Notes under the pieces: generated by a model
Told to the model about the DNA's origin: nothing
What the model saw: the letters and a program-made list of their open reading frames with translations, nothing else
The model's database searches: none
Made by a program: the position numbers and the translations under genes
Origin: Lasiodiplodia sp. COLG20
Taxonomy: Eukaryota > Ascomycota > Dothideomycetes > Botryosphaeriales > Botryosphaeriaceae
DNA: 64,000 nt
Assembly (NCBI GenBank): GCA_009801085.1
Contig: VNWV01000026.1
Location: forward strand, 1 to 64,000
Direction of reading: 5' to 3'
Shown here: positions 35,005-48,245 of the stretch, one piece after another
Numbering within the stretch: position 1 is the stretch's first letter
Layout of the letters: the number at the start of each line of letters is the position of its first letter

Positions 35005-36557
35005 GCTGACGGATGCACACGCAAGCAAGACAAGCTTCACCCAGACGACTGTCGACCCTTTTAAGGAGTTCCAGCAACCTCGACCGTGGGATTGAAACAT
35101 TGACATGAATCGTCTATCTACAGCTCCACTGCGGCACAGCTCTCGCTACGCACGGTCTGCCGTGTGCGCGACTCAAGAAAATCACGTTAGAAGCAGGCTC
35201 GCCCCGCGGGGACTCCACTTCTGCCATCGGCTTCGTTCCCAATTCGTGGTTTGGACTTCGCTGCAGCGACGATACTTGCCATTGTAATCTAAACGCGTCG
35301 GCACACGTCCATCAAAGAGTGCAAGCAGACACCACTGACCAGCGCTCAACTCCTGCAGGCCTTTAATATGCGGTGAATTTGTCAGTAGCATCAGCAATAC
35401 GGAGCGCTCGCGGGATTTATCTTTCTATTTAAACTGTGTGTACTCACCATCTCATCCGCCTACAGATCCACTCTCACCTGCTCAGGCTCTTATTGAACCT
35501 TGTTCATGAGCCGAGCGACTCAACGGCACAAGTGATTGGCTGCCAGCGACGGATGAAATGCAACATGGTTCTCAGTTACAATGAATGAATTAGACCTAGT
35601 GGAGGTAGAAGTGGAGGTCAGAGTGGATCTACAGGGTGGAGGAAACAATAAGGTTAGCGCCTTCTTAATGGGGTATCCTCGGGCCTCCCTGTACATGAAG
35701 AGGCCCTTCCAGGTCAACCTCGTCAACCAGGTTTTTTCATGCTGAGCCTCAGTCTCGGGCTCCAGGCCCCCCGCCTCGCGGAACCTCGCCGCAGCTCGTC
35801 ATTCCGCCTGTCCCGACCGCTTCATCGCCCTCGCTTCCACGCCGCGTGGCCTCCCGGACCCCACGTGTTGCCGCGCCAGCTATTCGTACAGGCTGCAGGA
35901 CTTGCATTCAATCAATATTAAGCGACGGCTGGGCAGCGCCGCTGCACGAGTCAGCAAGAGAAGAGGTAGACGTACAAGGATTGCCGGAATGCCAAGCACG
36001 AATCGAGTTGCGACAATTGAGAGATCCAGGAATAAATGACACCAATCTTTGCCCTCCAGAAGAAGCTAAACCAGTCACAGAACGTCTCAACAGCTTTCCC
36101 TCTGTACCTCATCTAGACAATGAAGTTTCACACCGGCATCTAGAGTGGAAGGTGCGGGACTACTGGGGGTTGCAACAAGTGCAAGCAACAAATACGGCAA
36201 TGATGATAAAAAAACAAGAGGGTACAAAGGAAGCTTAGAATTTGGAGCCCACATGAACCATTCAGTTTGAGTCTCTCAGTGAGTTAGTATTATATGCATT
36301 CCCTATCAATATACATAAATCGCAAACTTATTGAAGTATTAAAGGCGCGGTATAGGCGAAAGGATGCATTTAATAAGACATGGTTATATTGCTTCGTAAG
36401 AAGAAGTTGGATGACATGAATGCTATGTCATATCGGTAAAGAGGTACTACAATTTTGGGGCGAATCCCGGTCTATTAGCATTGCACCGTTGAGTTTTCCA
36501 TATTCACAGGATCCATTCATGCAACCTAATAGTTTCATGGCCATCATCATGACTCGT
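35005..36557. other. Intergenic, gene-poor
   Basis: About 1.5 kb with no supported gene. A 130-codon frame at 35846-36238 includes RTGCRTC, as in some zinc-cluster proteins, but no second half follows. About 36230-36480 is AT-rich. Confidence 0.5.
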
Positions 36558-38238
36558 TCATCTCTTTGATCTCTTGAACCTCCAACGCTTCCGGAACTTG
36601 TTATCCCCCTTGGCCTTCTTCACTTCGGCGCGCCTGTCGCTAGTCTGCGGCGTAACTACTATCTTCGAAGGGTCTTTTTTTTTTTTTCAGAAGACGTCAG
36701 CTTGGATTTCGACTCTGTCTTCTATGCTTTGATCTCTTCTGGTGACTCCTTTCTAGGAGTTAAGGGTGTCGATCGTGGTGTGGGTACGCGCTAACAGCCA
36801 TTTATTTCAGGGTATAGAGTACTTCTTTGGGATTTTAGCCTACCTGAGGTTCTGGTTCGTGCCTCCCTTCCAAAGGCGTTTCCTCAGCCATTTCTGGCCC
36901 TTGCATTTGTGGCGTGATTGGTGGTGAATTGCGTGCAACATTTTCTGTAGAGTTGTCATCCGCCATAATCAACTGGGCCTCTACATCAGCTGCTTCATTA
37001 TACTGCTGCTCTTCACTCTCTTCTTCTTTTCGCTTCGCTTTGTACCTTTATTAGCTCTGATAAATGAACAATGGTGATGAGGTCATACATCTTGGTTTCC
37101 GACGGGTTGAAATGCACGCCGTGTTGACTCGATGGTGATCAACAGGGCTGTTCCAAATGGTTGTATCTTGCATTATGTGCAATTCAATATCATTCCAACA
37201 TGGTCATCCCAAAACAGCATCGTGCGTGCTGTTCTCAAGAACGTGGAACGTATCAGTGCGTGGATCGGTATCCGGTTTGTGGCGCCAGGTAAATTTTGTC
37301 GTGAATGTGGATTGAGTTGTCATATCTCTGCAAGCTCCAGTGATGACCTTTGGGGATGTACGTTTCATCAAACCACTGAGGTTATTTCGGTTGATGAAAT
37401 CCCGATTGACGATGTTCACGTCTGATCCAGTATCTACAAGAAACCTGATAGGAATGAGAGAAGGGATTTCAGCCGCTCGTTCGAATGAGATAGCTTGTCT
37501 GAGGTCAGCTTGTCCTGATCCTCCGCTTGTCAGGTTCTTTAGTTGTGCCAACGCGGTCTCAATTGTGGAAGTCGGGGTATTGTTTACCAGGAACCCGTCT
37601 CACATGGCCCCAGTCACTTTCAGGTGTTTCTTGTCGTTGGGGTACCTTATGGGCGCCGGAAGGGCTCTCTTGCCGCTCTCATCGTGATCTCTGCCACGAG
37701 TCAAGCATTCCGCACTCCAGGAATGTTGTTGATGTTGTATTTGCAAGTCAGCAAGCTGTTGATGCATCTCAGTGCTGGGGGTGTTAGTAGCTTCAACAGT
37801 CAGGAAGATTTTGCGGAGGACTTACTAGGAAACTATGCTGTGCAGCAATGTCACAGAACTCTCAAACCCACTCAAGGAGTCTCTCAACGCTTCCTGGTTG
37901 ATCGCGTGATGGTCAAGGAGAAACGGTCTGGTTAGGCCATGTTGAGCCGTTGGAGATGTTCCAGATTCGTGAGAATTGCTTCCAGCGTAGCAATCCTCAA
38001 TGACTTTCAGTTCTTGTTGGCAGTTGTGCAGAAAATTTTCCGTGGTTTTTGTGAGGGATGCATTTGCATTCGTCACGATCGTGTTGGTTTCGTCAAGCAG
38101 CGCAGCCAACGATGAAAGCTTTTGAGAGTATGAATAACCATTTTGCAAATTTCCACGCTCTTCCGGTAAGGCAGATATCAGTATACCTAGTGCTGATCTC
38201 ATACTGCAAACGATGCCGACAAACTCGATGCCCGACAT
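36558..38238 (-). pseudogene. Decayed gene: helical fungal N-terminus, retropepsin-like domain, basic tail
   Basis: The first exon (from ATG 38238) encodes a helical N-terminus starting MSGIEFVGIVCSMRSALGIL, like those at the front of fungal STAND-type proteins. A GTAAGT intron ends before 37795. The next exon continues in frame across an in-frame TGA (37600-37602) into a retropepsin-like domain with the active-site motif FLVDTGSDVNI. A second TGA (37204-37206) follows AVLG, where retropepsins usually read LGR or LGxD. Downstream, Lys/Glu-rich coding-like pieces lead to a basic C-terminus ending at 36558, with another in-frame TAG. Both TGAs are one C-to-T change from CGA. A 78-bp intron could remove the first TGA, so partial function is not excluded. 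Related fungal proteins with an aspartic-protease domain are known; their role is not. Confidence 0.5.
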
Positions 38239-39223
38239 CTTGAACGTGATTTGCTGATAGATACACGGAGCTAGACAATGAGAGTAGAGGGAGGGCTAAA
38301 GGAAGCGAGCTCGAGGCCGAGAGACGAATGCAATTTGTCTGTGCTTTGTAGCCTTATATAGGACATCACCACAAGCTTTTTCAGATAATCCGCACTTCAA
38401 AGAAATCAAACGCAAGGCGTGATGCAAAATGGCGTATGCCTGTAATTACCACATCACAAGGCTTTCATTGCGCTTCTCGAAACTGCAGAGTGCTTTGCTA
38501 TTCGAAAATATTTTGATTGACGTATCAGAGGTTTGGCGCCTCCAAAAACTACTCGAAGCCCATTTGATGCAACAATTCTGCAAGTGGCTGCCTAATCATG
38601 ACACATTAGGATGCTTAAAGCGGGTTTTGCGGATGTTTTCACGTGCAATGTCACTTCAGTGTTTCTCTAGCTCGCTGATTGGAGGGCATAATGCGTTCAA
38701 GATGCCTATCACATATGCAAGCTACATTACTTGCCAAGGCTGAGTGGACGACTGTTGAAGGCTCAACAATTGCAAATATCATAAGACAGGGCTATTACTG
38801 CCTCTTCTTTCTTTTAGAAACTGCCAGTCACGAGAGACGCGTCTACGGCGCATGGACGCCTTGTGCTACACGTCATTGGAGATTGACCAATGACGAACCT
38901 GCTTGGCTCTGCCCATTAGTGAGGATAATCTCACAACAACTGCAAGCCACAACTCTGTGTCCCCTTCTTCGATCTCGATGGCTCCCTTAGTGTGTGAGGA
39001 AAGCTGACGGCGCATGTTAGCTTTGCGTCGTGCCGATAATCGATGGATAACAAATCAAGCTGCTTTCTCGACCCATTCGTAGTCGATGCTCACCCTGCGT
39101 CAAACCCGCAGAAGATAAAAGGAGTAAATGTCAGCTTCTTTTATCGATATCATAATTCTTTGCGAAGCACTTTTTATCACAATTCGTTGGTCGGGAACCT
39201 CGATGCCTCCCCAATAAATTGAG
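38239..39223. other. Intergenic, no supported gene
   Basis: Divergent spacer between the retropepsin-like pseudogene and the DUF6594 gene. Plus-strand frames 38429-38743 and 38679-38990 lack any recognised feature. Confidence 0.45.
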
Positions 39224-40457
39224 ATGGAGGAGGGCTCAGGCCGTGCGGCGCGGAAGAAATCCCGCCCAGCTGCCCCATTTGCGATGTTCAAGGATGGCTG
39301 CTACCCAAGGTTGGCAAATCTGATGACTTACGGCGATATGGCCGTATTTCGCAAGTTTGGGGCCATGAACAACTATGTCTTGCTTTCTCTTCAATCTGAG
39401 CTTGTCGAACTCGAACAACGACTCCAATTCGAACTACTGAACCGCCATCACCTTGAAGGCGAATCTGAAGAGGTCACGACGGAGGTCGATTTGCGAGACA
39501 ATGTCGCAAAGGCGGCGAAAGACTCAAGTGAACCAGGAAGGCAACACAATGTACCACCGGCTGAACCAGAGGAAAAGGAATCTTCAAGCAAGGCTTCGCC
39601 ACCTCAGGAATCCGTACCGGCTGTACCAGAGGGAAAGGCACCGAGCAAGGCTTCGGTACTTCAGCAGACCGCAGAACGCATCAACGACAGGATTACTGAA
39701 ATCAAACAGAAGTTGGAACAGTACAGTAAGTGCAAGTTACACACCATTTACAGAGGCAAAAGGGGGTCTAAACTAGCAGTAGATCACTTCTTGTTCTTGT
39801 ATTCTCGGGTGTCCAACCTTAGGTCCGCAAAGAAGACAGATCTCGAGCGCCTACGTGAATGGCTGCGGGGCAAAGGTGAAGGCGAGGGAGGTATGTTCTT
39901 AGCGCGAACGCCATTCGAATCCAAAACATGGGGAGATGAATTCTTGGACAACGACTTTCTTCTCTTGGACAGCGGAAGCGATGACAAAGATCTGTTCTCA
40001 AGAGATGTCTCGCCACAAGTAATCAGAGCAGCACGAAGGATGGGGTTCAACAAGTTGAAGGTATGTTCGATATAACGCTATCGGCCTCGCGAAGCTAACC
40101 CTCTGGTTAGACACCCATCGATGAGAGTGGTACGGTTGTGTACTCTGGACTCACGCCATTCTTGAAAGTTTTCACAACAAGTTTGGCCGCAATTCTCCCA
40201 GCAGTATCGATTTTAGCTCTCTACTACTGCTCTACTATGGCCTTGCGCATTGGCGTCATGATAGTCATTACTTTCACCTTTTCGATCATTCTATCTGTGT
40301 TTACCTCGGCTAACCGAATCGAAATATTTTCAGCCACAGCGGCGTAAGTCACTATCCTCCTTTAAGTCATATTTGCCAAATGCTAAAATCACACAAAACT
40401 AGATTTGCTGCAGTCGAGGTCGTATTCATTGGAAGTGCTACGTTGAGGAACCCTTGA
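39224..40457 (+). CDS. DUF6594 membrane protein
   Basis: Predicted 374 aa from three exons: 39224-40060, 40111-40343 and 40403-40457, with introns of 50 and 59 bp. The N-terminal GCYPRLANLMTYGDMAVFRKFGAMN and the coiled LLSLQSELVELEQRLQ helix are hallmarks of DUF6594. The middle is low-complexity (EKESSSKASPP, PEGKAPSKAS repeats). The C-terminus has three hydrophobic helices and the family ending ANRIEIFSATAAFAAVEVVFIGS. The protein is probably membrane-anchored by its C-terminus. DUF6594 proteins are numerous in Pezizomycotina, often near HET and STAND genes; no function is established. Confidence 0.85.
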
Positions 40458-42273
40458 TCCGCTCTTTTAGGACCTTTGTGCTCAATTCCGTTATTTCTTT
40501 TTTGCTGATGTTATTCGTACGGAGAACGATTTAAGTACTAGTAGTAGTGGAGCTACAATATGATCACGCCTTAGTGCAAGTTATTATTGTTCTACGTCTA
40601 CAATTGACATCAATTTTGATGCAAAATATTGAGTTCTGCGTGTTCTAGCGATGATACTACGTGTAAAACTCGAGGACGCGTTTGCTGACGACACAGAGGG
40701 GCGTTCTACAATAGAGTTCTATTTAATGTTACTCGTGAAGATGGGATTAATTAACAGTTTGAGAATTCAATTATTAAAGAAACTCCACTTGATATGTCAA
40801 TACACATCATCTTTCATCTAGTATAATGTCGGTATTTCTCCTACTTTTCCTGATACTGTTGATGGACTGCTCTTCTATAATTTACGCATCCCTTTCAATC
40901 AACGTACTACTCGTATTATGAACAGCGGTCAACCTCGCCCCTTGTCAAAAATCGATCGTAGTCGAAACAGGCGGCTCGCTCCCATTCTGATCCCCCACCG
41001 TCTCGGACAACTGGAAAGGATATGATTTTCGCGTGTTGGTGTGTTTGGTTTGTATATGGACGATCCCGACAAAGATGGTGCAGATGAATATCAGTCTGGA
41101 TGGACTGTGCAGGATGTCACGGTTATGTAAAGGAATGACGCGAATTCGCTCGGTACTATCTATCAGTACATCCATCTTTACTACAACCGATTCAGATAAA
41201 CCTCTCTGAACCATGCCCATGACGAGAATCACTTGGGTGCCGGTACATACCACACAATCGTTACGACTGGTATAAATAATCGAAATGTTGGGGCAGCAAC
41301 GATTAAAGGAACGATCGGTCCCACGTAAGCCAGGAATCAAAATCCATCGTGAGGCATGTCTCAGACGTAGTCGCCGATCATCGCAGTCCCACCGAAGTAT
41401 GAAGACTGAAGGATGAAACAATGTTGATCGCAGTGGCAGCATCTGCAGCAAGCTTCAGGGGCTCACCAATGACGAGTCTCGCGGCCCACACACCCCACGC
41501 TCGATTCTGTGGTGTGGTATATTAAAAAGAGATAAGATCGTGATAGCATGATGCAAACCCATGCATCTTCTACCCCGCAAAGTAAATGAACGAACAAGGG
41601 CAGCCCGTGGATCCCCAGACATTGTTCCGCAACATCTTGCGCTTGGGACACGCAGCACTTTTGTACGAGCTGGCGATAGAGAGCGGCAAGCGCGCGGCTT
41701 CCTACTACAAGGCCCGATCTCGTATACAAAACCGAACGGTGCGCGCCGTGTAGAAAATGCATGCGAGCGAGGCGCACCCTTAGCGGCCAGCGCGGATCCG
41801 CAACCCGTGTCCCGGGCGCCCCACCGGACTCGCGAGACGATACGCTAGGCACCTCTAGCCCATCAGCCACAGCTGAAGTCGGCCAAAACCACCACTAGCT
41901 GGCCAATAGGAAATAAGCTTTAATTACGGAGCATCCTCCCGAACAGACGTTTCTCGCACCATGTGGCTGGCGTGGTTTACGTGCCTGGCGGGCCCTGGTG
42001 GTCGCGTGGTGTGCGGTGGGGGCCGCGGGGGATGCCATGTCGCAAATCCGATGTCTATCTGTGGTGGGTATTGGCTTCCGGACGTAGGACCGGTCGAACG
42101 ATCGATATCTTGGTCGTCATTTAGTAACGCGATTTCCGCCTGGGCAAGCATAGCCGTGCTCACTTGCTGGTCCGCTTCTTTTCTTATATTCACTACCTTT
42201 CTTAATTCACTACGACTCGTGAATCTGACCCCCTGCAAGACGACAAACAGCATTCGCGCCAAGACGTGGTGGT
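40458..42273. other. Intergenic, partly AT-rich
   Basis: About 1.8 kb without a supported gene. 40480-40930 is AT-rich. The minus strand has open frames at 40945-41451 and 41463-41870 with no recognised domain. One frame near 41220-41360 is strongly hydrophobic but broken by stops. Confidence 0.45.
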
Positions 42274-43778
42274 ATGGGCGGCGGGCTCAGTCCTCCGCCA
42301 GACCTCCTGGCGGAATGGATGACTAATCGGGAGCGGTATCCCTATGGCGAACGGCGCGAGCCATTCGTGATCGTTTTGATGTTCGTGCTGCTTGCGTTGA
42401 CGCTGGCCGTCGTAGCCGCGAGGCTGTGGGCGCGCTGCAAGATCAGACGCAATGCTGGATTGGATGACTGGCTTATTGTGGCAGCTATCGTATGTTGAAG
42501 CTGGACGACCTGTGCAAAGACATTTTGGCTGACCAAGGAGTTAGCCCATCTTGCTCGGATACGATGCTTGTCACTATCTGGGTATGCGACGCGACGAAAA
42601 AGCTCCCCAACTACCGATCAAGCTAACTTTTAAACTTAGGCTTCTACTACTACGGCGCCGACCGCCACGCCTGGGAAGTGACCATCGCGCAAGCCGTCAA
42701 CGTCCGCATCGTCACGTGGGCCATCGCCTGCGGCTACATGCTGATCACGTCGCTGGTCAAGATCTCGATCCTGATGTTCTACCGGCGCCTGAGCGAGGGC
42801 AGCGTGACCATGTCTTGGATCTACATCGTGCGCGGCTTCATCGGCTTCGTCGTCGTCTACTGCATCGTCTTCACGCTCATGCTCTTCGTCGACTGCCGCC
42901 CGCTCAACTCCTTCTGGAACAAGATGGACCCCGTGTGGGCGGCGACGCACGAGCACGTCTGCTTCAACGAGGGCGCCGACTTCATCGCCTCGGCCGTCGT
43001 CAGCGTCGTCACCGATGCCGCTGTGTGCATCCTCCCGCTGCTCGTCGTGCGGCAGCTGCGCATGCCGAGGAAGCAGAAGTGGGCGCTGAGCGCGCTGTTC
43101 GGCGTTGGGTTCTTGTGAGTAAAGCATTGCTGCCCTGTTCCTCCGTTCTTTTGTTGTTTGTTGCACGTATGTAACAAGAGCTGACGGAGATATATTACCT
43201 ACAGTCTTTGCTTCTGCGGCATCATGCGCGTCGCGTACATGTACGAAATTTACTACGCCACATACGACACGACTTGGGAGGCCTCGTACGTCTGGTCGTG
43301 GACGCTCGCCGAGACGCACTTCGCCATCATCTGCGCGTCGGCGCCGGCGCTCAAGCTCTTCTTCGGCCGCTTGCTGCAAGGGTCGACCGCGCAGCCGGAC
43401 AGCTATCCCTCACGCCAGCGCCACGAGTACAACAACTTTGGCAGCGAGGAACTTGGTGGAGCCGGCTCGGGGAAGAACACCAAGGACGACGGCAGCGGCG
43501 ATGGCGAAGCTATATACATGACCGACATGCTGGCGTTCAAGGTGGCGAAGGCGAAAGCGGAGAAGGAGAGCAAGGAGTTGCCGTTGTTTGACACGGTGGT
43601 AGAGAGGAGCGGGAGCGAGTCGCCTGTTTCGATCCTTACGCAAGGGGCGGGGCTGTCGGCTGCTAATGATGTGAGCAGGAGATTAAGCGAGAGTGATGCG
43701 CATGTGATGGAAGAGCAGTCCGCAAAGAGCATAAGTAGAAGCAGGGGAAGCACTGACAGCATATTGGGTCGGAGATAA
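42274..43778 (+). CDS. Rhodopsin-like (SAT4-family) integral membrane protein
   Basis: Predicted 433 aa from four exons: 42274-42489, 42545-42581 (37 bp), 42640-43114 and 43205-43778. The first helix is followed by RNAGLDDWLIVAAI, and the short exon 2 restores GYDACHYLGFYYYGADRHAWEV, the GxGRH-like loop of the family. Later blocks include FYRRLS, DCRPLNSFW, CFNEGADFIASAVVSVVTDAAVCILPLLVVRQLRMPRKQK and ETHFAIICASAPALK. Seven hydrophobic helices are countable. A polar tail of about 130 residues, rich in Ser, Glu and Lys, follows. It is the same family as the gene at 30944-32372 but not a close copy. Ligand and role are unknown. Confidence 0.84.
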
Positions 43779-45240
43779 TGTACATTTGTAGCATACTGGG
43801 CGGCGTTTTCCTTTCGACGACAGCATCCTGAACAACATTAATTACTCATCTATTCACGCCTGACCGGATTTCCAATGCAATCGTGCTCCTATACCACGGT
43901 AGCTTCTGGACAAAACAACTACTTGTAGAGAGTAGAAGTTATCACATGGACGTAAGTGCGTGATTAGTAATTCTGCGTTTATATCTCGATAACCACTTGG
44001 GCTGCCTTCCATCGGTGTTTGATACCCGGAAAAATAGTCGAGGATAATCTTCGGCTGCAATATCTCTCCGTCTGAAGCACAGTTCACTTTCAGCTGATCT
44101 ATATTCCATGCTCGCTTGGGATTGCCCATGTTTGGAAGTAAAGGTCTCCGGATATTTCCACCATCATCGAGTCTGCTGGTGGCAAAAGTTCGGGCCGCGT
44201 AGATATGGGTTGGTCGAGTGGCAAGTCATGGAGAGATCTACGGGCGGCAACGTCGGCCCGGGAAGCGCATTGCTTGATTCAGAAGCACTATCCATCGCGT
44301 ACCGCAGCTTGTATGTACATCGGGTGCGACAGCAGTTTAGTTCGGGGGTTTCCTTCTCCAGCGGCGGCTACACTTCGGTCTATGCGCGTCAAGATGGGGA
44401 GTAATGGCCCGAGTTCGTATCATGGGATCTCTGGTTGGACAGACATGCCTCTTACATGTTGCGCATTGCTAGAGATTAAACAAGGTTTCTGCATCAGTAC
44501 CGCCTCTCCGCCAAGTCCCAAGAAAGGTCGGGGTTGGCACAGAGATAAGCTCAGCCAAATCGTGAGCTTAAAACCCCACAGCAAGGTCTCGATACCCAAA
44601 TGGGTAGATTCCGTTTGGGGGATCCGCGGGTAATATACCCCATTCCACTTTAACCAGATGACGATCCAATCTCTCTTCAAACGCTCATTGGTGTAATGCA
44701 AGTAGTGGAAGCGGTAAGGTGAACGACGTGCAGGTGTACCCCGAGAAATAACCGGCATGGTTGGGACTCCTACTCTTTTGGGCAATTCAGTAAGGTGATG
44801 TGAGTCGGTCACCGCCTCATCGCGAGGCAAAATTCAGTGACAATGTTGCACTCCCGAAGTTACTGCGATATGCAACCTTGTTGTCACTCGTGAATCATGC
44901 TTTGAGGCTTCCGGTAGTCTGGATCCGCGGTTGATGGACTGTGTTTCTTTCCTACCTGGATGAGGAGTCTTCCGATCGCTTGACTCAATCCTCAATATTG
45001 ACAACCTGAGATGGAAAAGTAGAGGATAAATGATGGAACTGTAGCTGCGGGGTTATTCCACTGCAGTTGCCGAACAGGTTCCAGGTCTCACGACGGCTGT
45101 CGACATGATGATGCAATTGATGTGAAGGCAGAGGATAAAACGACACCGAATCCCGAGGAGTTTGTTCCATCGTCGCCAAAGGTCGCCCTTATTCAAGCCA
45201 CGAAACCAATTTGCAGATAAGACGGGGCCCAATCACAAAC
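43779..45240. other. Intergenic upstream of beta-glucosidase
   Basis: About 1.5 kb with no supported gene. The decamer GGATCCGCGG occurs at 44620-44629 and again at 44921-44930. Frames 43854-44129 (-), 44205-44633 (+) and 44420-44830 (-) have no recognised domain. Confidence 0.45.
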
Positions 45241-48200
45241 ATGCAATCGCTCGCGCTGTTTCTTGGCGTTGGTGCACTCTTGGCAGGCCCAACGCAGGTA
45301 AATCTCTCTCCCCTGGCCCTCTCAGCTGTTCGGCTCTCGGTCAACCTTTCGTTGTCACTTACTGAAACCATCCCTTAAGGCCGAGGACAAATCCAGCCCA
45401 TCCGACGAACTTTGGGGTGCCTATTCACCACCATTCTATCCTTCACCATGGATGGACGGTTCAGGAGGCTGGGGCGATGCCTACGCCAAAGCTCAAGCCT
45501 TCGTGAAGCAGCTTACCCTGCTTGAGAAGGTCAACCTCACAACCGGTGTCGGGTAAACATCATTTGCTCAAACTCGCCCGACATCACTGGTCGCTAACTC
45601 TCTTCCCCTTAGATGGAAAGGCGAGGGCTGCGTAGGCAACACAGGGTCCATTCCCCGTCTCGGGTTCCAGGGCATCTGTTTCCAAGATGGACCGCTCGGC
45701 ATCCGGTTTGGTAAACGCGCGTCACTACACGTACGGTGAGACTCGCTGACGTCCTTGAACTGTAGCTGATTACGTTTCCACGTTTCCTGCCGGTGGCACC
45801 GTCGCCGCGTCGTTCGATCGCAAGCTGTGGTACGAAAGGGGGCGGAGAGTCGCACTAGAGCAGAGTGACAAAGGCGTCGATGTCCAGTAAGCAGGCCAGT
45901 TCATGCTGTATAGTTGGGGAGAAGATGGCTAATGGGTCCAAGGCTCGGCCCTGCGATAGGTCCTCCCGGACGCCACCCTGCCAGCGGTCGGGTCTGGGAA
46001 GGTGAGTGCCCACTTAACTTGTTCGCTGCTATCGCACTTCGACATCTAACGCACAAACAAAAGGGTTCAGTCCCGATCCATACTTGAGCGGCGTGGCGGT
46101 AGCGGAAACGATCAAGGGGATGCAAGATGCAGGCGTCATCGCGGTGACGAAACACTTCATCGGCAACGAGCAAGAGAATTTCCGGCAGGCGCCCGAGTCC
46201 CGGAGTTACGGCCTGAACGTCTCGGAGTCGCTCAGCTCGAACATCGACGACACAACTCTCCACGAGCTGTACCTCTGGTAAGCCGGCTTTCATGGTCGTA
46301 TCAGACATACTTTACTGACCACAACAGGCCCTTTGCCGATGCGGTGCGCGCCGGGACCGGAGCAGTCATGTGTTCGTACACGCAAAGCAACAATTCCTAC
46401 GGCTGCCAGAACTCGTATACCATGAACGGAATTCTTAAAACCGAGCTGGGCTTCCAAGGATTCGTGGTCAGCGACTGGTCTGCACAACATTCGGGCGTGA
46501 GTAGCGCTCTTGCGGGCCTAGATGTCGCTATGCCGGGCGACACGGAGTTGGGTTCAGGCTACCCGTTCTGGGGGTCCAACCTGACACTCAGTGTTGTGAA
46601 CGGATCGATTCCGGAATGGCGCATCGACGACATGGCCACTCGCCTGATGGCAGCCTTCTACTACGTCGGCCGAGACAAGCTCCAGCGCCCGGTTAACTTC
46701 AACTCCTGGTCGAAGGATACGTATGGGTGGAAGAACGCTATCGCGAACAAGAACTGGGGGCTCATCAACCAGCACGTCGACGTGCGGCGAGACAACACTG
46801 CTTTTATCCGCGAAGCAGCGGCTCGTTCTGTGGTGCTGCTCAAGAACGAGGGAACGTTGCCGCTCACCGGGCATGAGAGGTTCACAGCCGTGTTCGGCAG
46901 CGACGCAGACAACTCTCCGCTTGGTCCGAACGCGTGCGATGACCGCGGCTGCGACGAAGGCACGCTGGCATCAGGCTGGGGATCCGGAACTTCAGACTTC
47001 CCATTCCTGGTCTCCCCTCTCACCGCGATCCAGAACGAAGTGGTCGACAAAAACGGCGGCCTCATCCAGTCCGTCACGGACGACTACGCGTACGAGCAAG
47101 TCACCGCCCTCGCCGCTCGCGCCAGCCACTGCCTCACCTTCGTCAACGCCGACGCAGGCGAGGGCTACATCTCCGTCGACGGCAACCACGGCGACCGCAA
47201 CAACCTCACGCTCTGGCACGACGGCAACACCCTGATCGACACCGTCGCCTCCTCTTGCAACAACACCATCGTCGTCATTCATGGCCCCAGCGCCGTGCAA
47301 GTCGACACCTTCGCCTCCCACCCCAACGTCACCGCCATCCTCTGGGCCGGCTTCCCCGGCGAACAATCCGGCAACTCCATCGCCGACGTCCTCTACGGCC
47401 GCGTCAACCCCGCGGCCCGCACACCCTTCACCTGGGCGCGCGACGTCACCCGCGACTACGGCACCGACATCCTCTACGCCCCCAACAACAACTTAACCGG
47501 CGTCCCGCAACAAGACTTCACCGAAGGCATCTTCATCGACTACCGCCACTTCGACGCCGCGAATATCACTCCCATCTACGAGTTCGGCCACGGGCTGTCC
47601 TACACGACTTTCGCCTACGCCAACCTGAGCATCACCGCGCACACCGATGCCCCGCCTTACGCCCCCAACAACCGCAGCATCGCTGACGGGGCCCCGCCGC
47701 CCGTCCTGGGCAACTACAGCGAGGATCTGGCGGATTACCTGTTTCCGACCGACGGATCTGTCGTCCGGGTCCCCGGCTACGTCTACCCCTGGCTCAACGC
47801 CACCGACGCCGCCGCCGCCTCCTCTTCCTCCTCTGAAACCAGCGTCGCCGGTACCAACGACACCTCCTCCTCCTCGCCAATCCCCCAACCCCCCGCCCCA
47901 GCCGGCGGCGCACCGGGCGGCAACCCGCGTCTATGGGACGTGCTGTTCACGGTGCGGGCGACGGTGACGAACACGGGGAATGTCGCCGGGGATGAGGTGG
48001 CGCAGCTGTATGTCTCGCTCGGCGGGGACAGCGGCCGGAATGCGCCGAATGTGCTGCGGGGGTTCGAGAGGCTGCGCGACGTGCAGCCGGGGGAGAGCGT
48101 TGAGTTCGTGGCGGAGTTGACGAGGAGGGATGTGAGTAATTGGGATGCTGGGGCGCAGGATTGGGTGGTGACGGCGGATGAGAAGAGGGTGTTTGTCGGG

Positions 48201-48245
48201 CCGAGTTCGAGGGTGGTGGGGGTGGAGGGGTGGCTGGATTTGTGA
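45241..48245 (+). CDS. Secreted beta-glucosidase, glycoside hydrolase family 3
   Basis: Predicted 879 aa from seven exons: 45241-45297, 45380-45552, 45613-45710, 45766-45886, 45943-46001, 46064-46277 and 46328-48245. A signal peptide ([16 protein letters not shown]) opens the protein. The GH3 barrel carries [46 protein letters not shown] and [12 protein letters not shown]. The catalytic nucleophile is Asp290 in [11 protein letters not shown]. The second GH3 domain and a C-terminal fibronectin-III-like domain follow, with a Ser/Pro/Gly-rich insert (about 47810-47920) between them. It hydrolyses terminal beta-linked glucose from cellobiose and glucosides outside the cell. Many N-glycosylation sequons are present. 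The gene looks intact and complete. Confidence 0.95.

Noticed and set aside
35846..36238. RTGCRTC and a GGCNKCK-like string as zinc-cluster regulator remnants.
   Set aside because: The motifs are in different frames, lack the remaining cysteines and have no regulator-like sequence after them.
40945..41460. A hydrophobic minus-strand frame that could be a membrane-protein remnant.
   Set aside because: It is interrupted by several stops and no family match was recognisable.
44620..44930. Repeated decamer GGATCCGCGG as a beta-glucosidase regulatory element.
   Set aside because: Only two copies, both more than 300 bp from the start codon, and no link to a known cellulase regulator site.
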